A stretch of 64,000 nt of DNA from Mesorhizobium_K sp040049215. Its GTDB lineage: Bacteria; Pseudomonadota; Alphaproteobacteria; Rhizobiales; Rhizobiaceae. Positions 26,672 to 33,050 of the stretch are shown here, one piece after another. The stretch is taken from assembly GCF_040049215.1 (NCBI RefSeq), contig NZ_JBDZDN010000001.1, positions 868,001-932,000 of the forward strand, in the 5' to 3' direction. The notes under the pieces are model-generated. The model did no database searches and was not told the DNA's origin. It saw only the letters and a program-made list of their open reading frames with translations. Position 1 is the stretch's first letter, and each line of letters starts with the position of its first letter. The position numbers were made by a program, and so were the translations under genes.

Positions 26672-27403
26672 TCAGATGGCCTTCAGGTCACCGGCAGCGA
26701 CGATGGGGCCGGTCGCCTGCCCGGTCGGCGAACCGCCCGGCGGCTCGAGCGTAATGGCGAACACGGCCCCGGATACGATCTTCGCCGCCAGGTCATCCGC
26801 GACGGGCAGCATGGCGCGAGATCCCGGGGGAATGACGCCAAGCGAGGTTGCGACCTGCCGATCGTCGATCACCCAAAGTTCGAAGTCCCGGCCCGGTGCA
26901 AGCGGACCCGACACATGCGAAAGGCCGATGTCGTGCGTGCTGGCGTCGTAGACGGCCAGATAGCGGACATCGCTGCCATCGGCGGCGAGTGAGGCGACCA
27001 GCCGTTCCGGCGGGACCTCGACGCTTGGATTTAGGACAGGCAACGCGATGTACAGCGCCAGTGCCGCAAGCGCGGCCACGGCAAGACTGCGCCAGAGGGC
27101 GAGGCTGGAAAGCAAGCTCGCGGATCGGGTGGCGGGCCTTGTTGCGGGCGTGGTTCCGCTGCTGAACAGCCGGCGGTCGACCGCAGCCTTGACGCCGGCC
27201 GGCACATCGCCTGCCGCGTAGCCAGCAGCCAGAGGCGAAAAATAGACCTCCCAACGGTCTACTAGACGCGCAAAGGCCTGTTCCGCCTCGATGCGTTGCG
27301 CCGCGATTTGCCTTTCTTGCGCAGGCAGGACACCCAGAACGTATTCGGCGGCGACCAGATTGTCGCCTCCGCCTTCCGGTCCCATGTCGTCCGCGACGTT
27401 CAT
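26672..27403 (-). CDS. Anti-sigma factor, RskA (anti-sigma-K) family
   Basis: The 243-residue protein has a cytoplasmic N-terminal sigma-binding region (residues 15-75: LVAAEYVLGVLPAQERQIAAQRI, WEVYFSPLAAGY), one membrane helix at about 108-127 (RSLAVAALAALALYIALPVL) and a C-terminal RskA domain outside (about 135-243: YLAVYDASTHDIGLSHVSGPLAPGRDFELWVID). The N-terminal domain lacks the HXXXCXXC zinc motif, as in other RskA-like proteins. Its start overlaps the sigma gene stop by 4 bp. It should hold the sigma factor at the membrane until proteolysis releases it. Confidence 0.92.
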   Translation of the reverse strand: MNVADDMGPEGGGDNLVAAEYVLGVLPAQERQIAAQRIEAEQAFARLVDRWEVYFSPLAAGYAAGDVPAGVKAAVDRRLFSSGTTPATRPATRSASLLSSLALWRSLAVAALAALALYIALPVLNPSVEVPPERLVASLAADGSDVRYLAVYDASTHDIGLSHVSGPLAPGRDFELWVIDDRQVATSLGVIPPGSRAMLPVADDLAAKIVSGAVFAITLEPPGGSPTGQATGPIVAAGDLKAI

Positions 27404-27939
27404 CGCTCGAGGCAGTCCTTCAACTTCATCAGGCTGCGCCGCAGCCAGGTCCTCATCGTGTTCAGCGGCACCCCGAAGCGCTGCGAAAGCTCGGTGTAGC
27501 TGTCACCGTTCAGATAGGCCCCGCGTACGGCATCGGCCCGATCCTTCTCCAGTTCCTCAAGGCAGTTCTGGATCCGCATGCCTTCGTTGCCTGCCACCGC
27601 CATCGCCTCGGGTCCGGGCGACGGATCGGAGACACCGAGCGCGGCATCGATGTCGGCGGAAGCGGGCCGCCGCGCGCGGATGACGTCGATCGCGTGATTG
27701 CGAGCAATCGCCACAAGCCAGGAAATCGGACTCAAATCCGACACGGCAAAACGATCGGCCTTCGTCCATATCTTGACGAAGACCTCCTGAAGCGCCTCCT
27801 CGGCTTCCCCCCTGTCCCTCAAGACACGCAGGCAGACGCCGAAAAGTTTCGAGCTGGTCTCGCGATAGAGCAAGTCGAAGGCGGCTCGATCCTTCATCGA
27901 GACTCGCACGATCAGCTTGGTGATGTCCTGCGGCGTCAT
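27400..27939 (-). CDS. sigK: ECF RNA polymerase sigma factor, SigK-like
   Basis: About 179 residues with sigma region 2 (AFDLLYRETSSKLFGVCLRVLRDRGEAEEALQEVFVKIW then SPISWLVAIARNHAIDVIRARR) and region 4 (DSYTELSQRFGVPLNTMRTWLRRSLMKLKDCL). This fits the ECF19/SigK-like group paired with RskA-type anti-sigma factors. The frame reaches 28020, but MTPQDITKL at 27939 looks like the usual start. The likely target is the sigma/anti-sigma/FAS1 cluster itself. Confidence 0.92.
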   Translation of the reverse strand: MTPQDITKLIVRVSMKDRAAFDLLYRETSSKLFGVCLRVLRDRGEAEEALQEVFVKIWTKADRFAVSDLSPISWLVAIARNHAIDVIRARRPASADIDAALGVSDPSPGPEAMAVAGNEGMRIQNCLEELEKDRADAVRGAYLNGDSYTELSQRFGVPLNTMRTWLRRSLMKLKDCLER

Positions 27940-28055
27940 TCGCGGGCACACTATGTCGCGGGCGGACACTTGGGAAGTGGCTCGCGACCGACGGCGAGTG
28001 CGAAAAGACGGCGCGTCCATGCGCGCCGAACCATTTGCCCGCGCTGGCGTTTCCC

Positions 28056-28158
28056 GCTAGATCGTTTCACCGCTTCATGGAAGCGGTGAAACGATCTAGC
28101 TTTTGTTTTTTATCGCAATTCCGGACGGAAAACCGGTTTCCACTTTGCCTGGAATTGC
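28056..28158. repeat. Mosaic palindromic repeat with a 21-bp perfect hairpin and T tract
   Basis: Bases 28056-28076 are the exact reverse complement of 28080-28100, with loop ATG, followed by TTTTGTTTTTT at 28101-28111. That is a textbook intrinsic terminator on the plus strand. A second palindrome follows: GCAATTCC at 28115-28122 with GGAATTGC at 28151-28158. The inside of the second resembles the repeat at 42856-42903 in reverse orientation (shared AAAGTG...CGGTTTT core). Such mosaic elements are scattered in Mesorhizobium-type genomes. This one sits 44 bp before argB, pointing at it. Confidence 0.75.
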
Positions 28159-28201
28159 TCTAAGACGCCGCCACCGTTTCCCAGCCCGCCCGAGGACCCA
28201 G

Positions 28202-29098
28202 ATGACGCCGGATATCGCCGCCACCGCAGAGATGCAGGCCGCCCTGCTGTCGAGAGCGCTGCCCTACATGCAGCGCTACGAGAACAAGACGGTGGTGGTG
28301 AAGTATGGCGGCCACGCCATGGGCGACGCAGCACTCGGCCAGGCCTTCGCGCGCGACATCGCGCTGCTCAAGCAATCGGGCGTCAATCCGATCGTCGTGC
28401 ATGGCGGCGGCCCGCAGATCGGCGCCATGCTGACCAAGATGGGCATCGAGTCCAGGTTCGAGGGTGGCCTGCGCGTCACCGACCAGAAAACGGTCGAGAT
28501 CGTGGAGATGGTGCTCGCCGGCTCGATCAACAAGGAGATCGTCGCGCTGATCAACGCCGAGGGCGAATGGGCGATCGGGCTCTGCGGCAAGGACGGCAAC
28601 ATGGTGTTCGCCGAAAAGGCGCACAAGACATTCAAGGATCCGGATTCCAACATCGAGCGCGTGCTCGACCTCGGCTTCGTCGGCGAGCCGGTAGAGGTCG
28701 ACCGTACGCTGCTCGACCTGCTCGCGCGCTCCGAGATGATCCCCGTGCTGGCGCCGGTGGCACCGGGCCGCGACGGCCACACCTACAACATCAATGCCGA
28801 CACGTTCGCGGGCGCCATCGCCGGGGCTGTGCAGGCCACGCGCCTGCTGTTCCTCACCGACGTGCCCGGTGTGCTCGACAAGGACAAGAAGCTGATCGAC
28901 GAGCTGACGGTCGGCCAGGCCAAGGCGCTGATCGCCGACGGCACCATCTCGGGCGGCATGATCCCCAAGGTCGAGACCTGCATCGAGGCGATCGAACGCG
29001 GCGTCGAGGGCGTCGTCATCCTGAACGGCAAGACGGCGCATGCGGTGCTGCTGGAGCTGTTCACCGAACACGGCGCCGGCACGCTGATCGTGCCGTGA
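28202..29098 (+). CDS. argB: Acetylglutamate kinase
   Basis: The 298-residue amino-acid kinase phosphorylates N-acetylglutamate, the second step of arginine synthesis. Motifs are KTVVVKYGGHAMG, NPIVVHGGGPQIG, NINADTFAGAIAGAVQA, LFLTDVPGVLD and GGMIPKVETCIEAI. A mobile N-terminal helix (EMQAALLSRALPYMQRY) suggests the arginine-sensitive hexameric form. The start is ATG 28202 with GAGGA 8 bp upstream; longer frames reach into the repeat element. Any transcript from upstream would have to cross the hairpin at 28056-28100. Confidence 0.96.
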   Translation: MTPDIAATAEMQAALLSRALPYMQRYENKTVVVKYGGHAMGDAALGQAFARDIALLKQSGVNPIVVHGGGPQIGAMLTKMGIESRFEGGLRVTDQKTVEIVEMVLAGSINKEIVALINAEGEWAIGLCGKDGNMVFAEKAHKTFKDPDSNIERVLDLGFVGEPVEVDRTLLDLLARSEMIPVLAPVAPGRDGHTYNINADTFAGAIAGAVQATRLLFLTDVPGVLDKDKKLIDELTVGQAKALIADGTISGGMIPKVETCIEAIERGVEGVVILNGKTAHAVLLELFTEHGAGTLIVP

Positions 29099-29102
29099 GC
29101 CG

Positions 29103-29354
29103 ATGCCGGTCGTCTTCCGACATAGAGGGTTCCGGTTTCTCTTCTACGCAAACGAAGGTGATCCGCGCGAGCCGGTGCATATTCACGCCGTGAAGGACGG
29201 CATCGATGCAAAATTCTGGCTTTGGCCGGAGGTAAGCGTAGTCTACAATGACGGCTTCAACGCAAAGACGTTGCGCGAGTTGGTCGAAGTGATCGGCAAT
29301 CGGCGCAACGAGATAGCGAGAGCATGGAATGGGTTCTTTGGTGAGGGCGACTAG
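29103..29354 (+). CDS. DUF4160 small protein
   Basis: The 83-residue protein matches DUF4160 (PVVFRHRGFRFLFYANEGDPREPVHIHAVKDG, then AKFWLWPEVSVVYNDGF). The EPxHIHV-like motif is the mark of the family. DUF4160 genes are regularly paired with DUF2442 genes, as here, where the next gene overlaps by 26 bp. Such pairs have been listed as toxin-antitoxin-like without firm proof. It starts only 4 bp after the argB stop, so it may be co-transcribed with argB. Confidence 0.85.
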   Translation: MPVVFRHRGFRFLFYANEGDPREPVHIHAVKDGIDAKFWLWPEVSVVYNDGFNAKTLRELVEVIGNRRNEIARAWNGFFGEGD

Positions 29355-29589
29355 CGTCCGCTTCGACAAGGATAGTTTCTGGGTCGAACTTTCGGACGGC
29401 CGCACGTTGGGGGTGCCACTTGCCTGGTTCCCAAGGCTGCTGCGCGCCTCGCCGGCCCAGCGCAAGCGCGTGAAGATCAGCACGCGCGGTCTCCACTGGG
29501 AAGATATCGACGAGGACATTCTTGTTGAGGGGCTGCTTGCCGGCCGTGGCGACCAGACGCGACAGAACTCCGCCGAGCACGCAGCTTAG
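29329..29589 (+). CDS. DUF2442 small protein
   Basis: The 86-residue protein has the DUF2442 pattern: RATSVRFDKDSFWVELSDGRTLGVPLAWFPRLLRASPAQRKRVKI, then GLHWEDIDEDILVEGLLAGR. It overlaps the DUF4160 gene by 26 bp in another frame, so the two are translated together. The last bases overlap the end of the converging EamA gene by 4 bp. DUF2442 members are thought to bind DNA or a partner protein; the true role is unknown. Confidence 0.85.
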   Translation: MGSLVRATSVRFDKDSFWVELSDGRTLGVPLAWFPRLLRASPAQRKRVKISTRGLHWEDIDEDILVEGLLAGRGDQTRQNSAEHAA

Positions 29590-30491
29590 CCGATAGCCAG
29601 CAGCACCAGGATGCCGCCGACGATCAGCGCGCAGCCGGCGATCTCCAGCCGGTTGATCTTCTCCTTGAAGAAGAACACCGTGGCGGCGAAGGTGAACAGC
29701 ATCTCGATCTGGGCGAGCGACTTCACCACCGCGGCCTGCTGCAGCGTCATGGCCGTGAACCAGCCGAAAGACGCCGACGCGCCGACGAAGCCGGTAAACA
29801 GCGACGGCTTCCAGGCTTTCGCGATGCGGCCTATCTCGGCGCGGTCCTTCCAGATCATCCAGGCGAGCATGACCGCCGTCTGGAAGGTGATGACGACGGC
29901 CAGCGTCACCGCCGCCTGCATCAGGAAATTCGGACCGCCGAGCGCCAGGGACGCGGCGCGGTAGGCGACCGCCGAAATGCCGAAGGCAGTGCCCGAAGCG
30001 AGCCCGATCAGCGCATTTCGGCTGAAGGTCGAACTGAGCATGGAGCGCAGGCTGACGGCGACATGAGCGACCGAGATCAGCATGACGCCGAAGACGCTGA
30101 TGGCGATGGCGGCGACGGCGCCCAGGCTCGCCCTCTCGCCGAGGAACAGCAGCGCAAACAGCGCCGCCTGCGCCGGCTCGGTGCGCGAATAGGCGGTGCC
30201 CACGGCGAAGTTGCGGAACGAGAACAGATGGATGAGCAGGAAGGTCGCGGCGATCTGGCCGAGCGCGCCGAGCAACGCCCAGCCGAAGAAGGCCGCGTTG
30301 AGAGCCGGCAGGCCGTATCCCGCGAACCAGTGCAGCACCGCCACGAAGGCCAGCGCGAACGGAAAGCCGAAACCGAAACGCACGAAGGTCGCCCCGGTCG
30401 TGCCCATCACAGCCTTCAGATGCTTCTGCGCCGCCGAGCGCAGGTTCTGCAGAAAGGCGGCGGCGATGGTGATCGGGATCCAGAGTTCCAT
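29586..30491 (-). CDS. EamA-family (DMT) transporter
   Basis: About 301 residues with ten predicted membrane helices in two EamA repeats. It begins MELWIPITIAAAFLQNLRSAAQKHL and contains GTAYSRTEPAQAALFALLFLGERASL, the conserved end of the first repeat, and MLFTFAATVFFFKEKINRLEIAGCALIVGGILVLL at the C-terminus, the same motif in the second. The frame extends 33 codons upstream, but AAGG before ATG 30491 supports the shorter form. The substrate is unknown; relatives export amino acids or other metabolites. Confidence 0.88.
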   Translation of the reverse strand: MELWIPITIAAAFLQNLRSAAQKHLKAVMGTTGATFVRFGFGFPFALAFVAVLHWFAGYGLPALNAAFFGWALLGALGQIAATFLLIHLFSFRNFAVGTAYSRTEPAQAALFALLFLGERASLGAVAAIAISVFGVMLISVAHVAVSLRSMLSSTFSRNALIGLASGTAFGISAVAYRAASLALGGPNFLMQAAVTLAVVITFQTAVMLAWMIWKDRAEIGRIAKAWKPSLFTGFVGASASFGWFTAMTLQQAAVVKSLAQIEMLFTFAATVFFFKEKINRLEIAGCALIVGGILVLLAIG

Positions 30492-30595
30492 GCGTAGACC
30501 TTCTATGCGCAGGGAGCGTTCTTGGCACGAACCTCTACGCGCGCCACCGTTGGACCAACCGGCCAACGTTCGAACCCGGTGCCGACGCACCGGCT

Positions 30596-31270
30596 CTATC
30601 GTTTTCGCGCGGCCAGCCAGATCACGTGCCGGGCGCCGCGCTTGCCGCGCGCGCGGGTGTGGACTTCCTCGACCTCGAAGCCGGATTGCCTGAGCCGCGC
30701 GGCGAAGCCCCGATCGGGGTGCGCCGACCAGACCGCAAGAACGCCGCCCGGCGTCAACGCGGCGCGAGTGGCCGCAAGCCCCGCCATATCGTAGAGGCGG
30801 TCGTTGGCGCCGCGCGACAGGCCGTCCGGCCCGTTGTCGACATCGAGCAGGATCGCGTCATAGACGCCTCTGCCCAACCGGATGACATCGGCGACGTCGG
30901 CCTCGCGGGTTTCCACGCGGGGGTCGTCCAGGCTGCCGGCGAACAGCTCCGCCATCGGACCGCGCGCCCAGGCCACGACGGCGGGCACAAGCTCGGCGAC
31001 GAGGATCCTCGCATCCGGACCCAGTTCAGCGAGGGCCGCGCGAAGCGTGAAGCCCATGCCCAGCCCGCCAATCAGCATCCTCGGCTGCGTTCGGCCGCCG
31101 ATCGCGGCGCATGAAAGCCTGGCGAGCGCTTCCTCAGAGCCGCTGAGCCGGCTGTTCATCAGCTCGTTGGCGCCAAGCATGATGGAGAACTCAGCTCCGC
31201 GCTGCTTGAGCCGCAGTTCCTCCCGGCCGCCGGGAACCTTCGCCGAGTCGAGCTGAATCCACGGGATCAT
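30596..31270 (-). CDS. Spermidine-synthase-like methyltransferase-fold protein
   Basis: The 224-residue protein has the Rossmann-type fold of spermidine synthases: MLIGGLGMGFTLRAAL (S-adenosyl ligand loop, GGLGMG), ILVAELVPAVVAWARG (acidic end of strand 2), DPRVETREADVADVI and YDAILLDVDNGPDGL. The catalytic DY/DP motif of true spermidine synthases is replaced by DVDNGP. It is therefore probably one of the widespread spermine-synthase-like proteins of unknown reaction. The C-terminus ends ARHVIWLAARKR. Confidence 0.85.
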   Translation of the reverse strand: MIPWIQLDSAKVPGGREELRLKQRGAEFSIMLGANELMNSRLSGSEEALARLSCAAIGGRTQPRMLIGGLGMGFTLRAALAELGPDARILVAELVPAVVAWARGPMAELFAGSLDDPRVETREADVADVIRLGRGVYDAILLDVDNGPDGLSRGANDRLYDMAGLAATRAALTPGGVLAVWSAHPDRGFAARLRQSGFEVEEVHTRARGKRGARHVIWLAARKR

Positions 31271-31349
31271 GTATGGCTACATGCTCCATAACCGGTCGAC
31301 TTCGACGACATGGCCCGCGGACCTGAAAACCCGGCCCGTATCCGCGGCG

Positions 31350-31784
31350 CTATTTCGCCTTCTTGCGGCGCGGCTTCCTTGCGACCGGCTTCTGCCCAAG
31401 GCCGATGTCCTTGGCCATTGCAGAGCGCGCCGCCGAATAGTTCGGCGCGGTCATCGGATAGTCGGCCGACAGGCCCCACCTGACGCGGTATTGCTGCGGC
31501 GTCAGCCCGTGCGAGGTCAGGTGACGCTTCATCGATTTGAACTTCTTGCCGTCCTCGAGACAGACGATGTGGTCGGCATGAACCGACTTCTTCGGATTGA
31601 CCGCCGGAACCAGCGCGGCTTCCGGCGCCACAACAGGCTCCCCGAGCTTGCCGATCGATTTGCTGATGCTGGCGATCAGTTCGGGCAGCCCAGTCGCCGG
31701 CAACCGGTTTTTCGTTACATACGCCGAGACGATCTCGGCGGTAAGCGTGATCAAGGTAGTCTCTTCAATATCTGCCAATGTCAT
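31350..31784 (-). CDS. mucR: MucR/Ros-family zinc-finger transcriptional regulator
   Basis: The 144-residue protein is a MucR/Ros regulator with N-terminal LITLTAEIVSAYVTKNRLPATGLPELIASI and the Ros zinc finger VCLEDGKKFKSMKRHLTSHGLTPQQYRVRWGL (about residues 80-112). Cys and two His are visible, and the usual second Cys is an Asp, as in many MucR proteins. GGGGAGA just upstream of ATG 31784 sets the start. MucR-type proteins bind AT-rich DNA and govern exopolysaccharide, motility and symbiosis or virulence genes. The arginine/lysine tail may aid DNA binding. Confidence 0.93.
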   Translation of the reverse strand: MTLADIEETTLITLTAEIVSAYVTKNRLPATGLPELIASISKSIGKLGEPVVAPEAALVPAVNPKKSVHADHIVCLEDGKKFKSMKRHLTSHGLTPQQYRVRWGLSADYPMTAPNYSAARSAMAKDIGLGQKPVARKPRRKKAK

Positions 31785-31970
31785 TCTCCCCAAGCCCTTG
31801 CCGCTGCCGTGTTTATTCCGGAAATTCGCGTGGCTCAATGTCTATGCTTGCCTTAACCGGCAAAAATCCCGGAAATTGCAGAGAAAAGACGCTGATGTCT
31901 TGTTTGGGGCAGTCCAACGACGACTGCCGGCAGTCCGAATAGATGAATGCGTCGACGGATTTGCCTGGGG

Positions 31971-32867
31971 TCAGCGAATCGCAGCCGCTCCAGCGAATAG
32001 AAACGACTTCAGGGCGGTTTGCGCCATGGTGGGTTGTCGGTCGCGGTGCGAGATGAGAGCGAAATCGCGCGCGGGAAGGTCCAGCGGCACATGGCGCAAC
32101 GATCCCTTCGCCACCGCCTTGCCGGCCACAAGCTCGGAGATGACAGTGGCGCCGGCCCCGGCTTCGACCGCCTGGACGATGGCCTCGTTGCTCGGCAGCA
32201 CCAGGAAGACGCTCAGCGTGTCGAAAGCTATCCCCATCCGACGCGCCAGATCCTGCAGCACCTCGCGCGTGCCCGACCCCTCCTCGCGCAGGATCCAGCG
32301 CAGGCTGCTTATGTCCGGCTGGCCGGGCGAGAGTTCCGCTACGTCGGGATGCGCGTCCGCCACGACCAGGAGCAGCCGGTCGACATCGACCCTGGCGCGG
32401 CGGAGCAGGTCGGATTCGGTGCGGCCCTCGACGAGGCCGAGGTCGGCGGTGCCGTCGAGGACTTTGTTCTCGACCTGCCTCGTATTGCCGATGCTGACAT
32501 CCAGCCTGACGGCCGGGTGCTGCTCCTGGAAGGCCGCCAGCCGGCGCGGCAGCCAGTAGCTGGCGATGGTCTGGCTTGCCGCGATCGACAGGCTGCCGGC
32601 GACGGTCTGCGAGGCGTTCTCGAGCACGTGACGCGCGACGGCGATCCGCTCCAGCACCGCCCTGGCTTCCGGCAGGAACCGGCGACCGGCGGAAGAAAGC
32701 TCGACGGCGCGGCCAACCCGGTTGAAGAGTTGCACGCCAGTGCTTCGTTCCAGCGCCTTGATGGCGGCGGACGCGGCGGACTGCGATATTGCGAGAAATC
32801 CCGCCGCATTGGTGACATGGGCGCGCTCGGCAACCGCCACGAATATTCTGAGCTGCTCAGGAGTCAT
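31971..32867 (-). CDS. LysR-family transcriptional regulator
   Basis: The 298-residue protein has an N-terminal winged HTH (residues 1-60: MTPEQLRIFVAVAERAHVTNAAGFLAISQSAASAAIKALE) and a LysR substrate-binding domain (about 90-295). ATG 32867 is preferred to an upstream TTG at 32879. It is divergent from the soeA-like gene with about 183 bp between, which points to control of soeABC. The effector-domain start GSLSIAASQTIASYWLPRRL resembles CbbR/CysB-like anion sensors, but the ligand cannot be read from this. Confidence 0.9.
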   Translation of the reverse strand: MTPEQLRIFVAVAERAHVTNAAGFLAISQSAASAAIKALERSTGVQLFNRVGRAVELSSAGRRFLPEARAVLERIAVARHVLENASQTVAGSLSIAASQTIASYWLPRRLAAFQEQHPAVRLDVSIGNTRQVENKVLDGTADLGLVEGRTESDLLRRARVDVDRLLLVVADAHPDVAELSPGQPDISSLRWILREEGSGTREVLQDLARRMGIAFDTLSVFLVLPSNEAIVQAVEAGAGATVISELVAGKAVAKGSLRHVPLDLPARDFALISHRDRQPTMAQTALKSFLFAGAAAIR

Positions 32868-33050
32868 GCGGGCTATCAAGAAGCATTTTCGATTGGAATT
32901 ACAACAACAATCTGTTGGACCGATCTTTCCAGTTCGGCCAATCTTTGCGGAATGGTGTTTCCTGTTGTGGACAAGAATCGCGCCACCTATTTCGCAAAAC
33001 TCCTGCTATGCGCAAAATCCGCGCCCCAAGGCCGTTGAAGGCGGGCAACC

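Noticed and set aside
30545..30600. TTCGAAC motif suggesting the T arm of a tRNA
   Set aside because: The flanking bases do not form the T stem, and no anticodon or acceptor stem can be drawn.
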